Shown: positions 26,696-35,576 of the stretch, in pieces
How positions within the stretch are numbered: position 1 is the first letter of the stretch
Layout of the letters: each line of letters starts with the position of its first letter
Source of the DNA: Bdellovibrionales bacterium
Lineage (GTDB): Bacteria > Bdellovibrionota > UBA1018
DNA length: 64,000 nt
NCBI GenBank assembly: GCA_947380295.1
Contig: CANCQK010000007.1
Coordinates: 62,001-126,000 of the forward strand
Reading direction: 5' to 3'
Program-made: the position numbers and the translations under genes
The notes under the pieces: generated by a model
Database searches by the model: none
Seen by the model: the letters and a program-made list of their open reading frames with translations, nothing else
What the model was told of the DNA's origin: nothing

Positions 26696-28174
26696 TTGAA
26701 AAAGCGAGTCAGATTAGGTCGAGTTTTAGTACAGGCTTGGAGTAAAAAGACCAGACTGAGTGCCGGAAAAGCGGGTTCAAATTCTCGTCCAAAGCGGCAT
26801 GCTCGCGCTCAAGTAAGACGAGCGTCGAGATCTAGAAAGGGACACCTTTCTTTAAAAATTTCGCTCCAATCCTCTCGCAAGCACTCACTTGTTTCTCAAA
26901 CAGAAATTCAACCACCGATAGAGCCGATTGTTTCATCGGCGCAGCCCACCAGTCAAGAAATCGCTGTCATCGCTGAAGTTCAGACGCAATCCGTGGTGAT
27001 TGCTGCAGAGAATTCTCCTCCCTCGGTTTCGCCGATTTTGGAGCCTCCTGTAGAAGTTCAAGTTTTCCCTGGAGTTTACGCGCTTTCGAGTGCAGACCTC
27101 GTTCGCCCCCACGATAAGCTGAAGCAAAGTATTGAAGGGTTTCTCCTGGATCAGCGGTCCGAGCACACGCGCAAGGCTTACGGGCGGGATCTCAAAAGAT
27201 TGATGATGTTTCTGAGTGCTCGAAACTTTCGACAAGGCCCGTCTGAACTGAATCGAACGATCTTGATCGCTTACAAAGAGTCTTTATTGAAAGAGGGCCT
27301 TGAGCACACTACCGTAGATCGGCATTTGGCGACGCTGAAAAGCTTTTTCAAATGGCTTGTTGAGGATGGAATTCTCATTCGGAGTCCCGCGGATGGGGTG
27401 CGCTTTTTGAATCCGAAACGCCTTTCAACTACGATCGGATTTAGTGACGAAGAGGTGAAAAAAATACTAGCCGTCCCAGACCTTCATACTCGTGTAGGGT
27501 CTTTGCATTACGCCATTCTCATGGTGCTCTTTTATTGCGGTCTCCGCCGATCAGAGGCTTGTAGTCTCCGTACCATCCATCTAGGAACTGAACGAAATCA
27601 GCGAGTCCTTCGACTCAGAGGTAAAGGTAACGCCGAACGTGTGATTGTTGTGATCACTCCGGTCTGGAACGCGATTAAGCATCTTTTCTTAATTACACGC
27701 AGGGACCTTTCAGTGGATCAGCCTCTTTTTATGCCAATTAGGAATAACCGCACGCAGGACACAAAGAAATCAGTCGATCCTTCAATGATTTTCTATATTG
27801 TGACCAAATATGCCAAGTTAGCTGGTATAGCCAATCGGGTTTCCCCACATTCGTGTCGCGCAACGGCCATTTCAAACGCTCGTGACCATCAAGTCCCAGA
27901 CCGAGCAATTCAAGAGTTTGCGGGCTGGGCGTCACCCGATATGATTACTCGTTACGATAAGCGACGGACTTCAGTTGAGAATTCGGCAGCCCATGCAATT
28001 TACTACGGTGGCGATAACCGCGTTCTTCCTCAAACAGGAGAATCTCCTGCGGGATCTTCGACTCAGGACCTACTCCCTACTGAAACCAAGGCTCAACAGA
28101 ATGGACCAGATTCTAGCGAGAGTGAATCGTTGCGGGAGAATGCTCCAATTGAGTTGGACCCTGGGGTGGCGTAA
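26696..28174 (+). CDS. Tyrosine recombinase with long basic N-terminal extension
   Basis: The catalytic core (about 140-430) is a complete tyrosine recombinase: R284 in CGLRRSE, K310 in LRGKGN, HxxR at H385/R388, W411 in the late His/Trp position, and nucleophile Y420. Residues 1-60 are very basic, and 65-135 are Pro/Ser/Val-rich and probably disordered. The C-terminal 60 residues are acidic. The start is TTG with AGGGGGG four bases upstream, 18 bases after the BtpA stop; no ATG precedes the core in frame, so a shorter form from GTG or TTG is possible. It could resolve chromosome dimers or integrate DNA. No attachment sites were seen. Confidence 0.82.
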   Translation: MKKRVRLGRVLVQAWSKKTRLSAGKAGSNSRPKRHARAQVRRASRSRKGHLSLKISLQSSRKHSLVSQTEIQPPIEPIVSSAQPTSQEIAVIAEVQTQSVVIAAENSPPSVSPILEPPVEVQVFPGVYALSSADLVRPHDKLKQSIEGFLLDQRSEHTRKAYGRDLKRLMMFLSARNFRQGPSELNRTILIAYKESLLKEGLEHTTVDRHLATLKSFFKWLVEDGILIRSPADGVRFLNPKRLSTTIGFSDEEVKKILAVPDLHTRVGSLHYAILMVLFYCGLRRSEACSLRTIHLGTERNQRVLRLRGKGNAERVIVVITPVWNAIKHLFLITRRDLSVDQPLFMPIRNNRTQDTKKSVDPSMIFYIVTKYAKLAGIANRVSPHSCRATAISNARDHQVPDRAIQEFAGWASPDMITRYDKRRTSVENSAAHAIYYGGDNRVLPQTGESPAGSSTQDLLPTETKAQQNGPDSSESESLRENAPIELDPGVA

Positions 28175-29945
28175 TCGTATCAATGGTTTTTTCTTGTGGC
28201 CCACAAAGGGAATCAAAATAGGTTCGATATTTTTCGTCTTTCAGGAAAAGTTCTCGCTCTCCTCTTGCTAATGAGTGTTTGCAAAGAAGTGAGGTTGGAC
28301 TCACGCAATGTTTCATCCAAGTTTTAAAAATGGAGTCTTTTTTAGGATTTCCGACGTCTTGGCAGGTGAGAGTGGGGTCAACCGTCATGCAGAGATCAAT
28401 CATGGCTCGGAGGGCTCGACTGCGAACGTCATCATGCTCAGTGGGGGTGATATTCACTTTATTGCAATTTAAGTCATCGATTAAGCTCGAGGAGCGGATA
28501 AACTTCTGATAATCATCGATGAAGAGCTTTTTAAATGTACTCACGCCCAAACTTCTACTTAACTTTCGACTGAGATCGAGAAAATTGATTCTCATCTGAT
28601 TCCCTGCATTCGAATTTGCATACTGTGAAAAGGACTTTTTAAGTTTTTCAAAATAATGCATCGATTCGAGAGTCTGGCCGATTTTGCTGACGTCGGTCGA
28701 CCCAGCATTCACCAAATTTCGATAAAATGAGGTAACTGAGTAGAAATCCCAGTATAATTTAGAAACCTGAAGATAGGAGAGCGAGCTAAGATCATTACCT
28801 GGAGCACATAGATTAAAAAGAGCTTGGACATGGCTTTGGACGATGGGGGTGCTTAAGCGAGAATCTTTGAGAAGATTCAAGGGTTGAGCCTGACGGCAAA
28901 AAATATCCAGTGAGTCGAGCGAACTTTTTAGAGTGGGAGATCTGGAGACTTTCCAATGATGAGTTTTCGGGGGCTCAATTTGAGAAAAGACTGTCATAAA
29001 CGCATCACTCTCTGAAGTCACTCGATAGAGCATTTCGAGATCTTCGACAGCCTGAGGATCCGATGCTTTGTATTTTTCAATCGACTCGATCGTGGTTCTC
29101 ACTGGGCCAGTTTTGAATGATAGATCAAGACCGTTGATGTACTGATCATCTTCGTTCGCAAAGAGAAGGCACGATGTCTTTCGAATTTGTCTTAAGTAGC
29201 AGAGAAAAGTACCCCGCTCATTCATTTCGTTGAAGTACTTGAATTGCTTGAGAGCGCTCTCTAAATCTCCCGTAAACAGAGGCAGTGCGCCAATGACCTG
29301 ACCACCTGTTGCAACAGCGATTCCCTGCCAGCCCCCCATGAACAAACCACTGAGTGTAACGACTTGCGCAATCAACTTTTGAATGACTTGTTGATCACTC
29401 AGAGTGTCTTTACTAATACAATTTTGAAGAATATCTGAGGTCGTCAGGACGAGCTGGTTGATTGCGGCAGCTCTTTGAGTCTGTTGATTGATAAAATCCT
29501 GATTTGCACTCGCATTCGTGAACGAGTTGCCGGCGATCAGTTGGTACTGGAATGCCGCACCGACCTGATTCTGAGTAGCCTGGATTCGGTTGTTTAAAGC
29601 GGAGCAACGATCTCCTTGGTCATCCTTAATTTTTGAGATCAACGCGCTGACTTTTGCCGTAAGTTCATTCACCATGGTCGCCAAATCAGCGGGCATCGTG
29701 TCGACTGGACATTTGTCGAGAGAATCCGGAATTGATAGATCGGCGATTTTGATTTTCTCGACGCATCCTTGATCTGTAAAATCGATTTTAGATTGGACTT
29801 TGATATCTGCCGATTGTCCGGGTTTGAATTTAGAAAATTCAATCACGACTTTCGGCGCGCGCCCGGCAGCGGACGCAGTAAAACTATTTAAAAATAGAAA
29901 AAAGATGAAAACTGAAAATTGAAATACCCCCCGATCCCATGCCAT
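28113..29945 (-). CDS. Secreted or periplasmic protein of unknown family
   Basis: The 610-residue protein has a signal peptide (FSVFIFFLFLNSFTASAAG, about 8-27). The mature protein is mainly helical, with a Gln/Asn-rich stretch and a short hydrophobic Gly-rich segment (SGLFMGGWQGIAVATGG) near 200, and about 17 cysteines spread over it, which suggests periplasmic disulfides. I recognise no domain. It converges on the recombinase gene and the two coding ends overlap by 62 bases. A GGGGG run precedes the ATG by seven bases. Confidence 0.6.
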   Translation of the reverse strand: MAWDRGVFQFSVFIFFLFLNSFTASAAGRAPKVVIEFSKFKPGQSADIKVQSKIDFTDQGCVEKIKIADLSIPDSLDKCPVDTMPADLATMVNELTAKVSALISKIKDDQGDRCSALNNRIQATQNQVGAAFQYQLIAGNSFTNASANQDFINQQTQRAAAINQLVLTTSDILQNCISKDTLSDQQVIQKLIAQVVTLSGLFMGGWQGIAVATGGQVIGALPLFTGDLESALKQFKYFNEMNERGTFLCYLRQIRKTSCLLFANEDDQYINGLDLSFKTGPVRTTIESIEKYKASDPQAVEDLEMLYRVTSESDAFMTVFSQIEPPKTHHWKVSRSPTLKSSLDSLDIFCRQAQPLNLLKDSRLSTPIVQSHVQALFNLCAPGNDLSSLSYLQVSKLYWDFYSVTSFYRNLVNAGSTDVSKIGQTLESMHYFEKLKKSFSQYANSNAGNQMRINFLDLSRKLSRSLGVSTFKKLFIDDYQKFIRSSSLIDDLNCNKVNITPTEHDDVRSRALRAMIDLCMTVDPTLTCQDVGNPKKDSIFKTWMKHCVSPTSLLCKHSLARGERELFLKDEKYRTYFDSLCGPQEKTIDTITPPQGPTQLEHSPATIHSR

Positions 29946-30017
29946 AAATATCCCCCAAGATACTTATACCTGCGGTTTAACATAGGGTTATTTCAATTGT
30001 ACAGAAATATAAAAATC

Positions 30018-30338
30018 CTATTTTTCGACTGGGTATCCCGATGAAATCCAAGCTCCCATGCCATCGGCAGAGACACAGATCAGGTTTTTGAATCCCAGGC
30101 TTTCAAGTGTCGCTGTTGCGATTTGGGATCGTCTCCCAGCCTGGCAGTAAACAAAAATCTGATCGTATCCCTGAAGCTCGGACTGGTGTTGTGAAATTTC
30201 TGGGTGTGGGATGTTCTTGCTACCTGGAACATGACCTGTACTATATTCGTCTCGACCCCTTACATCGAGAATGAGGTCTTTTTTTGTGATTTTTGACAAT
30301 TGGCGATTGAGGTCGCTCATACTGATGTGTTGCGTCAT
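30018..30338 (-). CDS. Single-domain rhodanese
   Basis: The 106-residue cytoplasmic protein has the rhodanese fold marks DVRGRDEYSTGHVPGS and the active-site loop CQAGRRS with the persulfide-forming cysteine. It moves sulfane sulfur to an unknown acceptor. The ATG at 30338 is preferred because AAAGGA lies six bases upstream; another in-frame ATG is at 30353. It is divergent from the AmpG-like gene with a 66-base shared control region. Confidence 0.88.
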   Translation of the reverse strand: MTQHISMSDLNRQLSKITKKDLILDVRGRDEYSTGHVPGSKNIPHPEISQHQSELQGYDQIFVYCQAGRRSQIATATLESLGFKNLICVSADGMGAWISSGYPVEK

Positions 30339-30404
30339 GGACTTTCCTTTCATTTCAAGGTCATGCTAATGTTTAATTTAAAATCCTACGAGAGGAATAG
30401 TGCT

Positions 30405-31661
30405 ATGGCTACCACGAAGACATTTTTACCAAGTGGGTTATTCGACCGCCGATATTGGGCGGTCACGCTTCTGGGGTTTTCCTCAGGTCTCCCTGTAGCA
30501 CTGGTGGGCGGAACTTTACAGGCCTGGATGGCCTCAAGTCACGTAGATTATGCAGTGATTGGTGTTTTTTCCCTCGTAGGTTTGCCCTACACTTTGAAAT
30601 TTATTTGGGCTCCTTTGATGGATCGGTTCGTTCCTCCCTTCTTAGGCCGGAGGAGGGGCTGGATTGCAATTTCGCAACTAGGAGTGGTCGTAGGACTCTC
30701 TGTCATGGCATTTTGTGAACCGGCTCAGACCCCATTTTTGATGGGTCTTATTGCCTTTTTAGTTGCCTTTGCGGGTGCAAGCCAAGATATGGTGATCGAT
30801 GCCTATCGCACAGAAGCCCTAGATACAGTTGAATATGGAGCAGGTTCTGCTCTGTCTACTTTGGGCTATCGAGTTGCGATGATTTTTTCGGGATCGATCG
30901 CCTTAATTCTGTCGGATCATTTTTCTTGGAGAGTCGTTTATCTTTTCATGGCTGCGGCGATTGCGATCGGCTTAGGGACCACCTTCCTGGCTCCAGAACC
31001 TAAAAAGCGGTCAACAGCTCCTCTGAGTCTTCAAGCAGCTGTAATCGAACCATTTCAGGAGTTTTTTAAGCGAAAGAGGTCCTATGAAATCCTGGCATTC
31101 ATAACGCTGTATAAATTAGATGTCGTCGTAGCCTTGGCCTTAATGACTCCCTTTCTGATGGATCTAGGATTTTCGCGTACTGAAATTGGAACAGTGACCA
31201 AGGGTTTTGGCATATTTGCGACTTTGGCCGGAACTTTGGTCGGTGGAATCTGGATGCGAAGTCTAGGGATCCGACTTTCTCTTTGGATTTTTGGTGCACT
31301 TCAAGGGATCTCCGGGATCTGTTTCTACATTTTGGCGCACCTCGGGCACCATATGCCGATGATGATTGCGACGATTGCGACAGAAAATTTTTTTAGTGGA
31401 ATGGGAAACGCGGTTTATGCTGCGTTTCTAATGTCCCTTTGTCATTCTAAGTACACGGTGACTCAGCTTGCATTACTCACTAGCCTCATGGCGCTCAGTC
31501 GAACTCTGATTGGCGCACCCGCAGGGTGGTTGTTCCAGCAAGTGGGCTGGTCAAATTACTTTCTCATTGCATTGTTTTTGGCAATTCCTAGTTTTATATT
31601 TTTGGCGCGACTGGATCGTTGGCTTCGCACTTCTCGTCACTTCGGAGGCGAGGAGGGTTAA
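30405..31661 (+). CDS. AmpG-like major facilitator permease
   Basis: The 418-residue protein has about twelve membrane segments. The AmpG/acetyl-CoA-transporter-like MFS marks are GFSSGLPVALVGGTLQAW in helix 1, LPYTLKFIWAPLMDR, GRRRGWI, and QDMVIDAYRTE. AmpG imports anhydro-muropeptides for cell-wall recycling, which would suit a bacterium that degrades peptidoglycan. The ATG at 30405 has AGAGGAA seven bases upstream; an in-frame start at 30300 would run through the divergent rhodanese gene and is unlikely. Confidence 0.85.
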   Translation: MATTKTFLPSGLFDRRYWAVTLLGFSSGLPVALVGGTLQAWMASSHVDYAVIGVFSLVGLPYTLKFIWAPLMDRFVPPFLGRRRGWIAISQLGVVVGLSVMAFCEPAQTPFLMGLIAFLVAFAGASQDMVIDAYRTEALDTVEYGAGSALSTLGYRVAMIFSGSIALILSDHFSWRVVYLFMAAAIAIGLGTTFLAPEPKKRSTAPLSLQAAVIEPFQEFFKRKRSYEILAFITLYKLDVVVALALMTPFLMDLGFSRTEIGTVTKGFGIFATLAGTLVGGIWMRSLGIRLSLWIFGALQGISGICFYILAHLGHHMPMMIATIATENFFSGMGNAVYAAFLMSLCHSKYTVTQLALLTSLMALSRTLIGAPAGWLFQQVGWSNYFLIALFLAIPSFIFLARLDRWLRTSRHFGGEEG

Positions 31662-31683
31662 TACCGCTGAGTAGCGATTAACC
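31656..31683. repeat. Inverted repeat over the stop of the AmpG-like gene
   Basis: GGTTAAT (31656-31662) and ATTAACC (31677-31683) are perfect complements and enclose a second pair, CGCT/AGCG, around a GAGT loop with a two-base bulge. The stem includes the stop codon. There is no following T-run, so it is at best a factor-dependent or stability element. Confidence 0.35.
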
Positions 31684-31749
31684 TAGCGCTTGAATGGACT
31701 GGAATGAAATCTATTTACAGTAGAATTTCGCTGTGTCAAAACATGGCCC

Positions 31750-32136
31750 ATGTTTCGCTACCTACACACCATGATTCGAGTGACAGACCTGGAAAAATCA
31801 CTGCATTTCTATCTGGAGGCATTGGGCTTCCATCTGATTAAGCGTGAAGATCATGAGAAGGATCGCTTTAGCCTCATTTTCTTGGCTGCTGAGGGAGACA
31901 GTCCGCAAATTGAGCTGACTTACAACTGGGATACTCATCACTATGAAAGAGGCGATGGCTACGGCCACGTCGCATACGCGGTGAATTCGATTGAGGAAGT
32001 ACAGACTAGGCTCCAGAAGAACGGCTACAAGCTCAGTTGGGGCCCCGGTCTCACACCCAGTGGTCAGCGAAAAATGGCCTTTGTGGATGATCCCGATGGG
32101 TATGAAATCGAACTGATTGAATACGTCGGCTCATAA
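31750..32136 (+). CDS. gloA: Glyoxalase I (lactoylglutathione lyase)
   Basis: The 128-residue protein lines up closely with E. coli GlxI. Metal ligands H6, E55, H73 and E121 are all present, with the family sequences RVTDLEKSLHFY, IELTYNW, YGHVAYAV and FVDDPDGYEIELIE. It isomerises the methylglyoxal-glutathione hemithioacetal to lactoylglutathione in the cytoplasm. The short length is that of the nickel-type bacterial enzymes. It stands alone between the AmpG-like gene and a convergent gene. Confidence 0.93.
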   Translation: MFRYLHTMIRVTDLEKSLHFYLEALGFHLIKREDHEKDRFSLIFLAAEGDSPQIELTYNWDTHHYERGDGYGHVAYAVNSIEEVQTRLQKNGYKLSWGPGLTPSGQRKMAFVDDPDGYEIELIEYVGS

Positions 32137-32207
32137 AGAGTGGGTTTTCTCGCCGTTGAGGAACCTAATTTAGTTTTCGGGCGGTGTCGAGCACCTAGCA
32201 CCCTGAA

Positions 32208-33437
32208 TTAAGGGAGTGAGTAGGTACATCGAAAGAAAAAGGCAAGTGCATCAGGCGGACGACGCGGACTATCAATCACACTGAATCTAAAAATCCCAGC
32301 CCCTCCTCGTAAAATATACGGAAAATAACCAGTGTTGGCATGAGCAAAAAACGCACCGATGCCCTGCTGTTCTGCATAGGTCCCTCTGGGTAAAAAATCC
32401 TTATCTTCATAGAGAGTGAAAATTCGTCGCATTCGCAGCTGGTTTGTTAACTCTATTTTTTCGCCAATTCGAATAGACGCCTCCGTCGAGCGGATTTGAG
32501 TCGAGGTCCAGTGTGTCCGATTGCCCACATCCCAAATTACACTACCATCACTTAAGATATGAGTCCTTTTCTGCTTCCAGTTATTTCGAGTTGATGTCAG
32601 ATAATAGGGCTCAATATCTGAGCCTGCTGGTGCCCCAGCAAGTTGGTCGCCACCCCCTGATAGGAATCCACTCCCTACAGGTCCAGCCCCTAGGTTCCAG
32701 TTGGCTGCGGTGTTCTCGATTTCTCTTGCAAGAGTCATCCATTCATCATTCGTCATGACATGGTAGTTTTCTCCATTCGCTCTGCAGGCATCTATGGCAT
32801 CTTTGAGTTGCGACACTATCGTGGGTGGCTCATCGATTATAGAGACCGCTCGCCCTTTCGAATCTATTTTTGCAGAGTATTTCATCACGCAAAAGTCATT
32901 GCCAGCGGTGGGGGTTTGATAATCCGGATTACCCTGAACTCTCAGATAGTAAGGCGGGCATTCATTTTCTTCTGCAAATTTCTGTCTGTGGCGGGGAGCC
33001 TTCTTAAAAATGGTTCGGCAGATAAACCGTTCTGCTTGGGGCAGGCCGAGATCTTCACAAATATTTAGAGTATTTTCTGCATCGACGATTGTGTCAAAAG
33101 CTACTTTTTTAAATCGGATGAGATCCAAAACGTACTTTTCAAAAAGTCGGCCATTCACGTTGAGGTCAAATGCAGATTTGGCGGATTTCCCGTCTTGGAG
33201 TTTTGAAGAGCTTTCGGGCCCTAAGAGCGGCGTTAAATGGATGATAGATGCGAGCTTACCGACGGGATCCATTTGGCACTCGAGTTGGCTTTGGTCGCAC
33301 CAAAAAACTACATCATCCACTGTGCGAAAGTAGACTTTCTCCCCTGCCTGAGCAGGGCTTGAAGTGGCAAAGCCAGTGATTACTAAAGTCAAGAGAGCTG
33401 TTAATGAAGGCAATTTTGTGCATATTTCATTTTTCAT
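32208..33437 (-). CDS. Secreted FGE/SUMF1-like (C-type-lectin fold) protein
   Basis: The 409-residue protein has a signal peptide ending SPAQAGE (about residue 32). The second half shows a formylglycine-generating-enzyme-like pattern: DFCVMKYSAK near 182, MTNDEWMTLAREIE near 231, NW...GSGFLSGG, and a C-terminal RGG...FRCTY. No clear copper-binding cysteine pair of true FGE is evident, so a binding role is as likely as catalysis. The ATG has AAGGAT eight bases upstream, which lies over the stop of the ankyrin-RBR gene; the two genes are nine bases apart and probably one operon. Confidence 0.6.
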   Translation of the reverse strand: MKNEICTKLPSLTALLTLVITGFATSSPAQAGEKVYFRTVDDVVFWCDQSQLECQMDPVGKLASIIHLTPLLGPESSSKLQDGKSAKSAFDLNVNGRLFEKYVLDLIRFKKVAFDTIVDAENTLNICEDLGLPQAERFICRTIFKKAPRHRQKFAEENECPPYYLRVQGNPDYQTPTAGNDFCVMKYSAKIDSKGRAVSIIDEPPTIVSQLKDAIDACRANGENYHVMTNDEWMTLAREIENTAANWNLGAGPVGSGFLSGGGDQLAGAPAGSDIEPYYLTSTRNNWKQKRTHILSDGSVIWDVGNRTHWTSTQIRSTEASIRIGEKIELTNQLRMRRIFTLYEDKDFLPRGTYAEQQGIGAFFAHANTGYFPYILRGGAGIFRFSVIDSPRRPPDALAFFFRCTYSLP

Positions 33438-33446
33438 TTTTAATCC

Positions 33447-35576
33447 TTAAAAGTGAGGATCAACTTGGGGTTGATACCTCATTTTGTCCAATTTTTCGTC
33501 ATGTGGGCCTGATTCTCCAAGGTTCCAATGCCAATGCCTGCCGCATTTTTTGCATTCCATTCCATTGCATCCTCCGTTTTTTTCGGTGATCACTCCACAG
33601 TAATAGCAGGGACGAAATCGGCCGATTCGAGGGTCGTTAGGAGGCGCGCCCCTCGTAAACAAATTCCAAAAAGTACCGCCCTGCGAAGGATGCATTGCCC
33701 CAAGTCTGAGAAGTTCCTTCATGGCTAGATCTGCTTCTTTGTTTTTTGTGCAGCTCCCCTGGTGATTATGACCGCACCTGAGACACCCCTCGAAGTCGCA
33801 TAAAAGGCAAAAGTAGTAAGCTGAACTCTCAAGCGAACCGAGGATACGCCCTCCGCTACAGCCTGATGTTTTACAAAACGTCCAACCTTTGACTTGAGCG
33901 TTCAGAGCATCGACTTGCCTGATTCTAAACTTATCGATTTCCTCATCCTGTTTTCCACATCTTTTCAAAAACTCCGACAGGGAAGGTTGTTTGCAGCTTG
34001 GGCATAAACTCAGAGCGTTGCCATCCCGATTGAGCACGAAATCACAATAATGCGCCTGGCATTCCTCGCAAAGTAAGCATGGACAATTCGCCGGGCCCGT
34101 TCTTTCGTCCGACGCGTCTGAGCACGAGGCTTCTGGTCGTGCTGGGATTGCTTCGTGGCAACTGATGCATGTCCCCCTTTCGGCTTCATCTCGTTCGGTA
34201 CTTGATACGTTCATTTTCTGGAGCTCAAGTTCCTTTTCCCGATAGTAGAGCTGCTTTCCCTTACGATGGAGGAGTGCCTTGAAGTATCTGCCTGCTTCTA
34301 GATCGCTCTGAAATAAACTTGCCCATTCGTTTTTGAACTCCAAAACTCTCCTGGACTCAGTGGCTGACTGGATCTCGAAGTAAAACTCAATCCATTTCAA
34401 AAAAATAGACTGCCAGGGCTTCGTAGTGATTAAGCTCAGGAGTGGTTCAATATCAGGGTCGTCGATGTGGTTTTGAAGCACGCGGATGACCTCTCGGTGA
34501 CCTGCCTTCGCCGCACAAATCAGGGAAGGGATGATCTCTTGCTGTGCAGACGCAATGACAGCACCTTGAGTGATTAAATATTCGACGATTTCAGGGTTTC
34601 CCAAGGTGGCGGCACCGGTTAGTGCAGAGTGCTGAGCGTTTAGCCAGGGGATGGGAGCGTTAACATCCACACCCCAGGCGATCACCCTTTTAACTTTCGA
34701 GAGATCACCCATTTGGATTGCAGTGCTCAAGAGTTGGCTTAAAGTTTCAGGACTCAACGAAACAGTGTTCAACGTCATGAGGAACTCTAAAATTTCGAAA
34801 TTTTGTCGTTCCAGTGCAGTTTCGAGAACTAGAGATGCCTTTGGGTCTGCTCCTTGATCGACCAAAGATTTTGTTTTTGCGAGGTCCCCCATTTGGACAG
34901 CCAACCTCAATTTATGGTTTAGATCTTCGGGCGTGAGCCGGGCGCCGTGGGCCTGAAGGAGGCCAATGATCGCATTGAATTTCTGTTCTTGGGCCCAGCC
35001 TAGGAGGGATCGATTTTGAATTCCATTTTGGTCTCGTGGAATCCTTTCGTTGACGTCTGCCCCCGAATTCAGACAGATGTGGAGAGCTTCCAATCGCTCT
35101 GCCTCGCTTTTTGTGATGCATTCGATTGCGGTCAAACTCAGTGCAATTGGAGTCCATCCTTCGTGATCTCGTGTCTGGATGGAGGCTCCTTTTTTTAGGA
35201 GAATTCTCATCAGACCTGCGTGACTCAATTTTGCGGCATACCAAAGCGGTGTTCTACCTTTGAGATCAGCTCCGTGGATATCTTTTGTCTGCTGCAGGAG
35301 AAGGGCAATGATTTTGAGTGGGGCATCTTTTTCGAGCGCCACCATCAGCGCCGTCCTTCCTTCTTCATCCCGCTCACTCAGGGTTTCCTGGGAAACGGAT
35401 GCAAGGAGGGTTTCGACCTGTCTAGTTTGGTTGGTCTCGATCGCTTTTGATAGCGATCCCTTAAATGTATCGATCCACCGAGGACCCGCGAAACTAGAAG
35501 CGGCGAAGCCTAAATAGAGAATCACCATCAAAATACTAGCTAGCGAAGCGAAGGATTGGCTTCTGTTTTTGAGCAT
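33447..35576 (-). CDS. Secreted ankyrin-repeat protein with C-terminal RING-IBR-RING (RBR E3 ligase-like) module
   Basis: The 709-residue protein starts with a signal peptide (hydrophobic 13-28, then SSFAG). Residues about 45-380 hold around eight ankyrin repeats (GRTPLWYAAKLSH, GWTPIALSL and others). The cysteine-rich end matches the eukaryotic RBR order. RING1 (470-528) starts CISC and ends CPSC. IBR (568-609) is C-x4-C, C-x2-C-x4-C-x2-C, then His and Cys. RING2 (657-690) is C-x2-C-x9-C-x4-C-x2-C with KNGGC, placing the family's catalytic Cys at C670 (codon 33567-33569). RBR ligases pass ubiquitin through this cysteine. The histidine that follows in NGGCxHM is Gly here. Action on host ubiquitin is inferred. 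Confidence 0.82.
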   Translation of the reverse strand: MLKNRSQSFASLASILMVILYLGFAASSFAGPRWIDTFKGSLSKAIETNQTRQVETLLASVSQETLSERDEEGRTALMVALEKDAPLKIIALLLQQTKDIHGADLKGRTPLWYAAKLSHAGLMRILLKKGASIQTRDHEGWTPIALSLTAIECITKSEAERLEALHICLNSGADVNERIPRDQNGIQNRSLLGWAQEQKFNAIIGLLQAHGARLTPEDLNHKLRLAVQMGDLAKTKSLVDQGADPKASLVLETALERQNFEILEFLMTLNTVSLSPETLSQLLSTAIQMGDLSKVKRVIAWGVDVNAPIPWLNAQHSALTGAATLGNPEIVEYLITQGAVIASAQQEIIPSLICAAKAGHREVIRVLQNHIDDPDIEPLLSLITTKPWQSIFLKWIEFYFEIQSATESRRVLEFKNEWASLFQSDLEAGRYFKALLHRKGKQLYYREKELELQKMNVSSTERDEAERGTCISCHEAIPARPEASCSDASDERTGPANCPCLLCEECQAHYCDFVLNRDGNALSLCPSCKQPSLSEFLKRCGKQDEEIDKFRIRQVDALNAQVKGWTFCKTSGCSGGRILGSLESSAYYFCLLCDFEGCLRCGHNHQGSCTKNKEADLAMKELLRLGAMHPSQGGTFWNLFTRGAPPNDPRIGRFRPCYYCGVITEKNGGCNGMECKKCGRHWHWNLGESGPHDEKLDKMRYQPQVDPHF

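Noticed and set aside
22825-28174. Mobile element bounded by two tyrosine recombinases
   Set aside because: No terminal repeats, attachment-site duplications, tRNA junction or other mobility genes were seen; the enclosed genes look chromosomal and one recombinase appears inactive.
30300-30404. N-terminal 35-residue extension of the AmpG-like permease
   Set aside because: It would overlap the divergent rhodanese gene and lacks a ribosome site; the ATG at 30405 has one and matches the family start.
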